Positions 8,424 through 15,894 of a DNA stretch of 23,385 bases are shown in pieces. Position numbers and translations under genes: made by a program. How positions within the stretch are numbered: position 1 is the first letter of the stretch; every line of letters begins with the position of its first letter. The notes under the pieces are model-generated. The model saw only the letters and a list, made by a program, of their open reading frames with translations, did not search any database and was not told the DNA's origin. The DNA comes from Sulfurospirillum sp. UBA2217 (GTDB taxonomy: Bacteria; Campylobacterota; Campylobacteria; Campylobacterales; Sulfurospirillaceae), in contig DCUJ01000002.1 of NCBI GenBank assembly GCA_002328495.1, positions 1-23,385 on the forward strand, written 5' to 3'.

Positions 8424-8433
8424 TTACATGTAA
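8424..8433. repeat. TTACATGTAA palindrome, copy 5 (abuts livK stop)
   Basis: Exact copy directly adjoining the livK stop codon (8434-8436), between it and the intercistronic hairpin. Confidence 0.9.
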
Positions 8434-9564
8434 TTATTTTGTAGGATAAACAATTTTATATTTATTGTCCGCTTGAACTTCATAGGTCATATAACCCGCA
8501 CCGATTCTCTCACCATCTTCTCTAAACGTCACAGGACCTGTGATGCCTGGGAAGTCTTTCATTTTGTGCATTGAATCCGAAATGGCTTTGGTGTCTTCGG
8601 TTTTGAGTTGCTCCATCGTATGTAAAATGGCTCTTAGTCCATCCACATTCATAAGCGCCCAAACAGAAGAAGGCATCATATTGAATTTGGCTTGGTAGTC
8701 TGCCAAGAATTGCTTTGCAATATCGTATGGCAAGATATCAGGTGTGGGAACGTTGACAAGGTAAGCACCTTTAGCACTTGAACCTGCTAGTTTCATAAAG
8801 TCTGGGTTGTCATTAGAATCTCCACCTACAAAATCAGCTTTAATCCCCAGTTGTTCTTGTTGCGCACGGAGTAAGCCTCCATCGGTGTAGTAACCACCAA
8901 AGAAGATAACATCAGGCTCCATGGATTTGATTTTGGTTAAAGTTGCTGTAAAGTTTTGAGTACCTGCTTTGATTTTACCCTCATAAATAACATTGGCATT
9001 TTTTGCTTTCAATGCTTTCATCGTAGCGGCTGCTAAGTCGGTTGAGTAGCTTGAGTAGTCTGAAAGCACTACGATTTTTTTGTATTTTTTAGCATCTACG
9101 AAGTACTCAGCGATATAATCTGCCTCAGCGCTGTTAGGGAATGAATTTCTAAAGAATGTCCAGTATTTGTGTTTGGTTAAAGAATCACTGGTACCATCGC
9201 TGGTTTGAAGTACACCCGCTCTAAAATAGGCTGTTTGCGCCGCTTCTGTAGCACCTGAGGTGTATGAACCGATAACGGCTTTTACGCCCTCATTGACCAA
9301 TTTCTTCGCACAAATCGCTGCTTGTTGCGCAGTCCCTTGGTCGTCACATGTGATGACTTCGATTTTTTTGCCTAAAACGCCACCTTTAGCATTGTACTGA
9401 TCAACGATAAGCTTTACACCGTTGTTGATACTTTGACCTTCATTCGCATACTCACCCGTAATCGGTGCTTGAACACCAATCTTAATCACATCAGCAGCCA
9501 CCGAGGCTGAAACAAGGGCAGAACAGACTGCTAGAGAAGCAGCAAACTTAGGAAGCATATTCAT
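8434..9564 (-). CDS. livK: periplasmic amino-acid-binding protein of ABC importer (LivK-like)
   Basis: A 376-residue type I periplasmic binding protein. Residues 1 to about 23 are a Sec signal peptide with a cleavage site near 'SASVA-AD'. The mature protein begins 'DVIKIGVQAPITGEYANEGQ', the usual opening of LivJ/LivK proteins, followed by 'GGVLGKKIEVI' and 'VKAVIGSYTSGAT'. It delivers substrate to LivHMGF. The family takes Leu, Ile and Val but also other amino acids. The adjacent putA and the shared operator suggest proline may be a substrate, which is inference. AAGGAG just before the ATG at 9564 supports the start. Only 52 bp separate it from the gene upstream and no clear promoter is visible there, so co-transcription with the RHH gene is likely. 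Confidence 0.92.
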   Translation of the reverse strand: MNMLPKFAASLAVCSALVSASVAADVIKIGVQAPITGEYANEGQSINNGVKLIVDQYNAKGGVLGKKIEVITCDDQGTAQQAAICAKKLVNEGVKAVIGSYTSGATEAAQTAYFRAGVLQTSDGTSDSLTKHKYWTFFRNSFPNSAEADYIAEYFVDAKKYKKIVVLSDYSSYSTDLAAATMKALKAKNANVIYEGKIKAGTQNFTATLTKIKSMEPDVIFFGGYYTDGGLLRAQQEQLGIKADFVGGDSNDNPDFMKLAGSSAKGAYLVNVPTPDILPYDIAKQFLADYQAKFNMMPSSVWALMNVDGLRAILHTMEQLKTEDTKAISDSMHKMKDFPGITGPVTFREDGERIGAGYMTYEVQADNKYKIVYPTK

Positions 9565-9604
9565 TTATTCTCCTTAAAAAATTTGATAACTCGTCAAAAC
9601 AGCC

Positions 9605-9614
9605 TTACATGTAA
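9605..9614. repeat. TTACATGTAA palindrome, copy 6 (2 bp after stop at 9617)
   Basis: Exact copy between the 224-aa hypothetical gene and livK. With flanks AGCC and CGCT the symmetry extends to 18 bp with one mismatch, and on the minus strand it is followed by GTTTT, so it could fold as a weak terminator-like hairpin. Confidence 0.9.
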
Positions 9615-9616
9615 CG

Positions 9617-10291
9617 CTATTTTGATAAATTCTCAGGCATAAACTCTATCACATAACATCCCGCCATCCACTCACCTACATCTTCTACTGTGTGAATAGG
9701 CACAGAGACCAAACGTGCACTCAAAGAAGGGTAACGTGCCACAACGGCATCAAAACTCTCTATAATCTCTGGTAATCGTTTCGACAATTTTTTACGCGCA
9801 GCATCTGAAATGTCTGCATAAAAAGCAAATACGCCGTAATCCAACGTCGAATCTTCTTTTGTTTCACGATGCACCATTTTACAGATGCGCTCTATCTCAT
9901 GGGTGTATTCCACTTTTGCATTGCGTACACCGTTGTGCAAAGAGATGATAACGCGCGAAATCGAATCGTTGTTGTTATGATGCAAAAAGCGCTCATCCAA
10001 AGTGATACCAAAAGTTCCTTGAGAGAGGCCATTTTTTTCCATAAAAGCTTTAAATGCTTTACGATCAGGTAGCGAACAGCGAAGAATATCCGCAACGGTT
10101 GCGTCGATAAAGACTTCTGGAGGGTTTTTGATAAAACTCAGTTCTTGTGCCACATGAATGGAGAGGATTTTTTGAGGACCGCTTGAGAGGGAAAGGCGAT
10201 TGTTTGTCCAAAAGAGGAAATTTTTTTCAGCATTTTGAATGCCTCGTAAAAGAGCATCAATAACATTTTTTTGGGCTGGGAAATTACTCAT
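9617..10291 (-). CDS. conserved-looking hypothetical protein coupled to RHH regulator
   Basis: A 224-residue soluble protein without signal peptide, membrane segment or metal-binding motif that I can see. I do not recognise the family. Two further in-frame ATGs exist upstream (to 10315), but ATG 10291 overlaps the stop codon of the RHH gene as ATGAGTAA (8-bp overlap). This is the same junction type as livG/livF, so translational coupling is likely. Its place between the RHH regulator and livK suggests a role in amino-acid sensing or in the activity of the regulator. That is inference from position only. Confidence 0.75.
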   Translation of the reverse strand: MSNFPAQKNVIDALLRGIQNAEKNFLFWTNNRLSLSSGPQKILSIHVAQELSFIKNPPEVFIDATVADILRCSLPDRKAFKAFMEKNGLSQGTFGITLDERFLHHNNNDSISRVIISLHNGVRNAKVEYTHEIERICKMVHRETKEDSTLDYGVFAFYADISDAARKKLSKRLPEIIESFDAVVARYPSLSARLVSVPIHTVEDVGEWMAGCYVIEFMPENLSK

Positions 10292-10508
10292 AATAGTTCT
10301 CATCCACTTCTTCAATCACGCCACTTTCCATCAAAATTTGCTCAATCAACCTGTTTTTTGAAATGCCCAGTGAATTAGCTAATTTTAAAAGAGCATCATC
10401 GAGTTTAGCATCAATTTTAATGGTCAGTTGTGCAATTTCACGCTTTTTGGTCTGATTTTTCTCAATCACACCTTGAATGATTTCCCTACCAAATTTTTGC
10501 TTTGCCAC
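10284..10508 (-). CDS. ribbon-helix-helix (CopG/Arc/MetJ-type) transcriptional regulator
   Basis: A 74-residue protein. Residues about 25-33 ('IAQLTIKID') form the DNA-contacting beta strand, followed by helices 'DDALLKLANSLGI' and 'SKNRLIEQILMESG', the usual RHH layout of MetJ/Arc/CopG proteins. The first 24 residues are a basic tail. The start codon is GTG with AAGG six bases upstream. A 30-bp element with two AGTAGTAC half-sites lies 12-41 bp upstream of the start codon and recurs upstream of putA. I infer autoregulation and control of putA and, through co-transcription, of the importer. It is the likely functional equivalent of the RHH domain fused to PutA in other bacteria. An antitoxin role is the main alternative, but no toxin-like partner is recognisable. 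Confidence 0.8.
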   Translation of the reverse strand: MAKQKFGREIIQGVIEKNQTKKREIAQLTIKIDAKLDDALLKLANSLGISKNRLIEQILMESGVIEEVDENYYE

Positions 10509-10519
10509 TTTTAACCTTT

Positions 10520-10549
10520 TTTTAGTAGTACAAAAAGTAGTACTTTTTT
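10520..10549 (-). promoter_or_regulatory. putative RHH operator upstream of its own gene
   Basis: AGTAGTAC at 10524-10531 and 10536-10543, 12 bp apart, in the same T-rich frame as the putA copy (29 of 30 bases identical) and in the same orientation relative to the gene. The 12-bp period places both half-sites on nearly the same face of the helix, as expected for two RHH dimers side by side. Confidence 0.7.
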
Positions 10550-10768
10550 CTCACAAAGAAATCTTAGTACAATTTTTCAAATTTTGTATCAAAATAAGTG
10601 ATGAAATTTTACACACTTTGTATGAAACAGTTGAAAAGAGTCATTTAAAATGTCTATTTTAAGGCATTCTTTAGATTTTTTGTCACACAAATTATTTTTT
10701 ATTAAACGTTACTAAAAGTATCAAGTATATTTTAAAAAAGGTATGTACGAATCGCTCTAGCGTATGCA

Positions 10769-11590
10769 CTATTTCATAAAAAGTTTATAAACACCATCCC
10801 AACAAGACATGTGTGAAGCTTTATGAAGGCTGTAGGTGATGTTTTCCTGATTTTGAAAAGAATCTTGGTACGAAAAGAAAACCTCTTTGGGGATGATGGA
10901 ATCTTGTGTTCCTATCATATGGTGTTGAGAAATATGTTGTAGCTTAGAAGCATACTCTTTGGGGTTGAGTGAGCCACGAAGAGGGTCGATATGATGATAC
11001 GAGCTCCAGTAAGTTATATCCAAATTACCCGCTATGGTGACAAGTCGTGTCACATCACTTCTTCTTGCTGCTAACAAAGCAGCAACAGCTCCTCCTCCTG
11101 AATAACCAACAAGATGAAAGGAGTTGACGCCATGGCTTTGCTTTAAGTTTTCTAGCGCTTCATCGAAACTCTCAATCACCTCTAAACTAAAACGATGACT
11201 GGTCCAGTATTTTTCTTCGCACTTAGCTGTATGAATGTATTGACAAGGGCGCGCAATGTAGACTTTACAAGAAGTACTATCGTGTTGCATCAACGAGAGT
11301 GCTATAGGCGTTAAAGGTGTGGGATCATCAGAAATGAGTGTACGCGTTTTCCATGCCAAGCCATCACCCTCTATATAAACATGCATCACAGAATCTTTAC
11401 ATGTAACGCTAGGTTGCAATGAAAAAAGAGTAAATTGTTTTGTTGCGATAGGGACTTGAGTTAGGGACTCTTGCTTTACCATATCTATTACTTTCGCGTA
11501 TCGTTGTTCTAAAGAAGGAAGGGTGTTTGCACAGCCTATAAATGATAACGAGATGAAAGCTAAATAAAGTTTTTGATACCTCAAATTCAA
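10769..11590 (-). CDS. lipoprotein alpha/beta hydrolase
   Basis: A 273-residue protein with a lipoprotein signal peptide ending in the lipobox 'SFIGC' (Cys near residue 20). An alpha/beta-hydrolase core follows: nucleophile elbow 'GYSGGG' (Ser) in 'LVGYSGGGAVAALLA', acid candidate in 'GTQDSII', and catalytic His candidate in 'KASHMSCWDG' near the C-terminus. It probably sits on a membrane facing the periplasm; the substrate is unknown. The start is TTG at 11590, preceded by GAGGAAA with good spacing, and no ATG in frame precedes the signal peptide. No operon partner: 178 bp separate it from the RHH operator and the autotransporter lies upstream. A TTACATGTAA copy at 11397-11406 is read Val-Thr-Cys-Lys. 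Confidence 0.8.
   Translation of the reverse strand: MNLRYQKLYLAFISLSFIGCANTLPSLEQRYAKVIDMVKQESLTQVPIATKQFTLFSLQPSVTCKDSVMHVYIEGDGLAWKTRTLISDDPTPLTPIALSLMQHDSTSCKVYIARPCQYIHTAKCEEKYWTSHRFSLEVIESFDEALENLKQSHGVNSFHLVGYSGGGAVAALLAARRSDVTRLVTIAGNLDITYWSSYHHIDPLRGSLNPKEYASKLQHISQHHMIGTQDSIIPKEVFFSYQDSFQNQENITYSLHKASHMSCWDGVYKLFMK
11397..11406. repeat. TTACATGTAA palindrome, copy 7 (in the hydrolase gene)
   Basis: Exact copy inside the lipoprotein hydrolase gene, followed by CGCT as at copy 6. Confidence 0.9.
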
Positions 11591-11655
11591 GGGTATTTCC
11601 TCGATGGTGTTTTTGTTACAGATGGTAATAAGTCATCCATTGGATTTGACTTAAG

Positions 11656-11682
11656 CAAGGATAGTGCAAAACACTATCCTTG
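11656..11682. terminator. strong hairpin downstream of the autotransporter gene
   Basis: Perfect 11-bp inverted repeat CAAGGATAGTG/CACTATCCTTG with a 5-nt loop, 8 bp after the autotransporter stop codon. On the plus strand it is followed by TTATTTTTTT, a proper U-tract. On the minus strand, where the gene is, the 3' flank is only CTTAAGTC. It most likely ends the autotransporter transcript, possibly acting in both directions. Confidence 0.65.
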
Positions 11683-11690
11683 TTATTTTT

Positions 11691-14156
11691 TTAGAATTTA
11701 TACTGCAAGCGAGCAGAGACAGCATGGTTGTCGTAAGAGCTTCCTTGCGCTTCGTAGTTATACATAAGGCTGATGACGCTCTCTTTCGTGATTAGTCTTT
11801 CATATCCGATACCTGCCTTATAGACCCATCTGCCATTATCGATACCATTGGTGGTAAATTTCACTGTTGGAGCCACACTGTAAGCAGAGGTAATGCTATT
11901 GCTATCATCAATGAGGTCATAGCCAAGGTTGACATTGGCAACGATTTTAGAAACATCATCGAGCTTATAGTGTGCCAAGGCACCAACACCCACGATGAGT
12001 TCTTGCGCGTTGAAGCTATCGACTAGTGTTGTTATCAATGCTCCACTTTGTTCGTACGATGGGCTTCTAAAGTCTCGGTACGTTGCTTCTACTAAAGGTT
12101 GTAAAGTGAGCTCATCGTTGATTTTATAGTCTCGCATCACTTTGGCATCTAAAGAAACTGTTTTACTGGTATAGTCGCCTTTTTGCAAGTCGGTACTGAT
12201 ATCGACATTTTGCCATGAGTAGCCTACTTGGTACAAGAACTTAGTTCGTTCATCCAAGACTGGAACAATGCCATAAATAAGAGTAGTGTAGGCCTTGAAT
12301 TCGCTTTTTTGCGTCATATTGTTGATATCCACATCGGCATCGGTGTAGAAAAAGGCAATACCTGCTTTAGAATCTTTGGCATAAGAGCCATCAAAACCCA
12401 TACCCACACCTTTAGCAGAGAGGTCAAACCCATTGATGCCTCCTTTGTTGTCTTGTTTACCCCAAGAACCGTAAGGCTTAAACCAGAAGGTTTTTTCTGA
12501 AAACACATCTTCACCTGAGTTTAGACCAACACCAAAATTGGCTCCTTGGCGTTGTTCGACTATTCCTTGAATACCATTCATGATTTGTGTGACAGCCCCT
12601 GAAGTTGAAACTCCTGAAACGGGTGTTGTGGATGCTACAGCTTGTGCAATTTGTTCGTTGCCAGCACCCGCCAGCGCACCAAAAAAGTCGTCTAATTGAT
12701 CTTGAATACTTTCAAGTACCGTTGCTGCACCTAGCGTATCGGTGTTTGCACCACCTAGTCCTGAAGCCTCAACGATACTTAGACCCTCAACGATATTGAG
12801 GTGTATGGCGCCAGCTGTACCATTGCCATCCCATATGTTACCGACCCAATCATAATCGGAAATGACATATTCAAAATCGAGTAAACTAGAGTTGTCTTGG
12901 ATTTGAAGTGTTCCATCAATGGTGAGGTTTGTATCCGCGGTTACAACGTTGTTAAGTCTTCCTCCGACCAATAATTGTTCATCGATAGAGGCATCAAGGA
13001 CATTAACCTTGATGGTAGAACCATTGGCAAAAACAGCGGTTTTTGTTTTTAGTTGTGAGTGGTTGGTTGTTATTCCATCTGTGCTTAGTCTTATCTCTAA
13101 AACACCTGTGGCTGTTTGGTTGAAATTTTGTATAAAGGCAGCAGCTCCACCGCTAGCATTGTGAGGCAGTGAGATAAGTCCTTCGTTGATAAAGATACCC
13201 GTAGAATCTTCGCCTTGCCGAACACTGATATTTCCATAAAGCTCACCACCTAAATTATTGGTAATGTTTCCATCATTTATGATGGATTTGACTGAAAAAG
13301 CACTTTGATCAAACGCCCCATTCACTGTTGCTAAAATAGTGCCACTGTTGGTGATAGAGGCATTTGGGGCTAAGGAGAATGAAAGTATACCAACAGAAGA
13401 AAGATTTCCATCTACTGCAATGGTTCCGATGTTGGTGATTGTGCTACCATCTACACCCACTAATGCTGCAATGCCTATAGCCGAACCTACTGTGTTTGTT
13501 ACCTCTAGCGTTCCGGAGTTAACGATGCTTGCATTGTTTTCCATACCAAATCCAAAGACACCCATACCACCAAATAACCCATCATCCGTGGCGTTGGTTT
13601 CAACGGAAATGGTACCCGCATTTTCGATGCGAGCATTATCCGACAGGTAGTATGCACCAATACCTATAGCCTTTCCCGTGCCCGTTGCTGTTGCATTGAT
13701 GTCGCCTGAGTTGATGATAGCGTCATCACCAGATAAAACGGTAGGGGCAATAGCTATTGCAAAATCTGTACCTGCTGAGCTAGCGATGATGCTTCCGTTA
13801 TTGGTGATATGAAGTGAAGCCAATCCATTAGGAGGGTCACCAGGTTCTCCTGCACCGATAGCGGTTATTTCGTATCCAAATTCAGCTGAGTGGATTGCCG
13901 ATATCGTTGCGTTATTGGTAAGGTTAAAATTCGTAGTTACTCCATCCACATGGATTGTGTATGGCTTGGTGCTGTCGTCTTCTTCATACGTTGTATCACC
14001 CGTGTTGATAACCAAAAAAGTGTTTGAGTCAAAATAGTGCTCGCCCAGTGCTACAGCATGAGCCGAGCTAGCCAATCCTCCGAGCAACAAAGCCAAGACG
14101 ACAAGGGAAATTTTTCCGCCTTTTAAGTTGCGAAAGCATGAACCAAAATTACACAT
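11691..14156 (-). CDS. autotransporter (type Va) outer-membrane protein
   Basis: An 821-residue protein. Residues 1-34 are a signal peptide ending 'SSAHA'. Residues about 35-540 are a passenger of short repeats of the type 'I-x-N-x-G-x-I' (for example 'ITNNGSI', 'IINSGDI', 'IVNSGTL', 'ITNSGTI'), which predict a right-handed beta-helix exposed on the surface. Residues about 550-821 are the autotransporter beta-barrel, starting near 'FWFKPYGSWG' and ending in aromatic Phe ('RLQYKF'), the signal for outer-membrane insertion. The passenger is short and its function (adhesion, enzyme) cannot be read from sequence. AAGGA before the ATG at 14156 supports the start. The gene is monocistronic, with a hairpin just after the stop. 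Confidence 0.9.
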   Translation of the reverse strand: MCNFGSCFRNLKGGKISLVVLALLLGGLASSAHAVALGEHYFDSNTFLVINTGDTTYEEDDSTKPYTIHVDGVTTNFNLTNNATISAIHSAEFGYEITAIGAGEPGDPPNGLASLHITNNGSIIASSAGTDFAIAIAPTVLSGDDAIINSGDINATATGTGKAIGIGAYYLSDNARIENAGTISVETNATDDGLFGGMGVFGFGMENNASIVNSGTLEVTNTVGSAIGIAALVGVDGSTITNIGTIAVDGNLSSVGILSFSLAPNASITNSGTILATVNGAFDQSAFSVKSIINDGNITNNLGGELYGNISVRQGEDSTGIFINEGLISLPHNASGGAAAFIQNFNQTATGVLEIRLSTDGITTNHSQLKTKTAVFANGSTIKVNVLDASIDEQLLVGGRLNNVVTADTNLTIDGTLQIQDNSSLLDFEYVISDYDWVGNIWDGNGTAGAIHLNIVEGLSIVEASGLGGANTDTLGAATVLESIQDQLDDFFGALAGAGNEQIAQAVASTTPVSGVSTSGAVTQIMNGIQGIVEQRQGANFGVGLNSGEDVFSEKTFWFKPYGSWGKQDNKGGINGFDLSAKGVGMGFDGSYAKDSKAGIAFFYTDADVDINNMTQKSEFKAYTTLIYGIVPVLDERTKFLYQVGYSWQNVDISTDLQKGDYTSKTVSLDAKVMRDYKINDELTLQPLVEATYRDFRSPSYEQSGALITTLVDSFNAQELIVGVGALAHYKLDDVSKIVANVNLGYDLIDDSNSITSAYSVAPTVKFTTNGIDNGRWVYKAGIGYERLITKESVISLMYNYEAQGSSYDNHAVSARLQYKF

Positions 14157-14551
14157 GGAAAATCCTTTTTTGATGTGTGTTGAAAATTATATTTTAAATG
14201 TGTTGCATTCACCCAATCTGAACCAACACCCTTATAGAGTCTTCATCTTTCGTGATGGATCGCTTCAAATGTGTCATTGTTTTTTTGCATCTATTGTTTC
14301 TCTTTAAAAGGCATCACATAAAAATGTGTATTATACTAATTAATTGTTATATCTATGTTCTAAACATAATAAACTGAGGTCATCAAATAAGAACGAAGTG
14401 TGCTAACAGTTGCGTTACATGTAACGCGATAAAAGTAAAGTTTCTGAAGTGCTCAATCGAAAAACAGGGGTCTCTTTAACGATGATTTCAACTATTTCTT
14501 CTTCTAAATTGACAATGTAAATACAACTTGACCATACTTTTACCATCAACC
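14157..14551. other. intergenic region upstream of the autotransporter gene
   Basis: About 400 AT-rich bases without a convincing gene. A TATAAT (minus strand, 14330-14335) could be the -10 box of the autotransporter, which would give a leader of about 165 bases. A TTACATGTAA copy lies at 14415. A 62-codon minus-strand frame (14415-14603) overlaps the start of brnT and has no ribosome site, so it is not called. Confidence 0.5.
14415..14424. repeat. TTACATGTAA palindrome, copy 8 (extended to 16 bp)
   Basis: Exact copy in the intergenic region. The perfect symmetry continues to the 16-bp palindrome GCGTTACATGTAACGC (14412-14427), the longest version in the window. Confidence 0.9.
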
Positions 14552-14565
14552 ATGGGAGTTTGATT

Positions 14566-14784
14566 TTGAAATTTGAATGGAGTGAAGCAAAAAACAGTCT
14601 CAATATTCAAAAGTATTCTGTTAGCTTTGAAGAAGCGCAAGAGGTATTTGAAGATGCCTTGCATATCTCAAAATTAGACCATAGATTTGACTATTTTGAA
14701 GAGCGTTGGATAACGCTAAGTTGCTCCAAAAGACAAAAAAATTTAGTCGTATCCAATATGTTTTTTGATGAGCAACATTCATGA
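14566..14784 (+). pseudogene. brnT: BrnT family toxin, truncated by internal deletion
   Basis: The frame opens 'KFEWSEAKN', then 'YSVSFEEAQEVFED' and 'RWITLSCSKRQKNLVVSNMFF', the N-terminal two thirds of BrnT, an RNase toxin of type II systems usually 90-95 residues long. After 'FFDE' the frame ends within three codons. The conserved 'RIISARKAT' strand-helix is missing, yet a typical BrnT tail ('HEREKFDDF') continues in another frame at about 14783-14809. The simplest reading is an internal deletion of a few dozen bases with a frame change, leaving no active toxin. A TTG at 14566 is preceded by GGGAG with good spacing; a TTG at 14560 is too close to it. The gene lies upstream of brnA as in intact modules. 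Confidence 0.6.
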
Positions 14785-14995
14785 GCGAGAAAAATTTGAT
14801 GATTTTGAGATGTTCGATGATTATGACTTTAGCAGTGGTACACGAGGAAGATTTTATAAGCCTAAAAAAATACCCACTACATTAAGGCTCGACAATGACA
14901 TCATTTTGTATTTTAAAAAGAAAGCGAGCGAACAAAAGGTTCCCTATTAATCACTCATCAATGAGTTTCTTAGAAAAAAACTGCAAAGTGTTTAG
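14768..14995 (+). pseudogene. brnA: BrnA family antitoxin, interrupted by a stop codon
   Basis: Reading from 14810 gives 'MFDDYDFSSGTRGRFY', then 'RLDNDIILYFKKKASEQKVPY', the usual BrnA layout with its C-terminal ribbon-helix-helix DNA-binding domain. A TAA at 14948-14950 stops the frame exactly where homologues have Gln. Without it the frame reads on as 'SLINEFLRKKLQSV' to a TAG at 14993-14995, restoring the canonical 'YQxLINExLR' ending. A single C-to-T change (CAA to TAA) explains this. The original start was probably the ATG at 14810, and the sequence between 14768 and 14810 looks like the former brnT tail. The product as it stands lacks the last helix. Confidence 0.6.
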
Positions 14996-15004
14996 TGAGA
15001 CGCG

Positions 15005-15014
15005 TTACATGTAA
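15005..15014. repeat. TTACATGTAA palindrome, copy 9 (9 bp after brnA end)
   Basis: Exact copy shortly after the ancestral brnA stop codon, preceded by CGCG. Confidence 0.9.
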
Positions 15015-15108
15015 ACGAAAAAAACTAGTAAGCCCACCATCTTACCTGAACGAGTTTCTTCATAGAATCTTTACCTAAGAGACATTCTTTATCTTAGATT
15101 TCTTGATG

Positions 15109-15114
15109 TATAAT
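15109..15114 (+). promoter_or_regulatory. -10 box of the ydfG operon
   Basis: A perfect TATAAT, 25 bp before the start codon at 15139, without a clear -35 box. It probably drives the three-gene plus-strand operon that ends at 16970. Confidence 0.6.
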
Positions 15115-15138
15115 TTCGAAAACTTCCAAAGGAGTCAC

Positions 15139-15891
15139 ATGTCAAAAATTGTTTTAATTACCGGTGCAACATCAGGGTTTGGAGAAGCAACAGCAGAGCG
15201 CTTTGCTAAAGAAGGCTACAAAGTGATTATCACAGGACGACGTAAAGAACGTTTGGATGCGTTTAAAGCACGCTTCCCAAACGCTGACATTTTAACACTT
15301 TGCTTTGATGTAAGTGATAGAAAAGCCGTGTTTGATGCGATTAACACTTTGCCAGAGGCATATAAAAGTATCGATATTTTGGTCAATAATGCAGGACTTG
15401 CACTGGGTCTTGGGCGTGTTCCTGAAGCGGATTTGGATGAATGGGATACAATGATAGATACCAATATTAAAGGGCTTTTGTATGTGACCAAAGCAGTTTT
15501 GCCTATAATGGTAGCACGCAAGAGTGGATACATTTTTAATTTAGGTAGCATCGCTGGGAATTGGCCCTATGAAGGTGGCAATGTCTACGGTGCCACTAAA
15601 GCATTTGTGAAACAATTCTCGCTGAACCTTCGCACCGACCTTCGTGGAACTAATATTCGCGTCACAAACATCGAACCTGGATTTGCTGAAACAGAATTTT
15701 CCGATGTCCGTTTCAAAGGCGATAAGGAGAAAGCTGCCCAAGTTTATAAAGGCACCAAAGCACTCGATAAAGAAGATATCGCCCATACCATCTTTACCCT
15801 CTCACAATTACCAGCCCATGTCGATGTAACCCGCATCGAAATCATGCCGACCATGCAAACGTGCAATGGATTATTTGTGGAGCGACACTAA
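15139..15891 (+). CDS. ydfG: short-chain dehydrogenase, YdfG type (NADP-dependent 3-hydroxy acid dehydrogenase)
   Basis: A 250-residue classical SDR oxidoreductase. It shows the nucleotide-binding 'TGATSGFG' (8-15), 'GRRKERL' (33-39, favouring NADP), 'NNAG' (83-86), catalytic Ser137 in 'LGSIAG', and Tyr150/Lys154 in 'YGATK'. The whole layout follows E. coli YdfG, which oxidises serine and 3-hydroxy acids and reduces malonic semialdehyde. The exact substrate here is inferred from that similarity. The frame is open 36 bp upstream (15103), but AAAGGAG at 15128-15134 places the start at 15139. First gene of a tight operon (3 bp to the next gene). Confidence 0.88.
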   Translation: MSKIVLITGATSGFGEATAERFAKEGYKVIITGRRKERLDAFKARFPNADILTLCFDVSDRKAVFDAINTLPEAYKSIDILVNNAGLALGLGRVPEADLDEWDTMIDTNIKGLLYVTKAVLPIMVARKSGYIFNLGSIAGNWPYEGGNVYGATKAFVKQFSLNLRTDLRGTNIRVTNIEPGFAETEFSDVRFKGDKEKAAQVYKGTKALDKEDIAHTIFTLSQLPAHVDVTRIEIMPTMQTCNGLFVERH

Positions 15892-15894
15892 TTC

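Noticed and set aside
10477..10662. 61-codon plus-strand frame over the RHH operator
   Set aside because: It overlaps the RHH gene start and the operator, has Phe/Leu-rich composition typical of chance frames in AT-rich DNA, and no ribosome site.
14415..14603. 62-codon minus-strand frame between the autotransporter gene and brnT
   Set aside because: It overlaps the start of brnT on the opposite strand, lacks a ribosome site and shows no family features.
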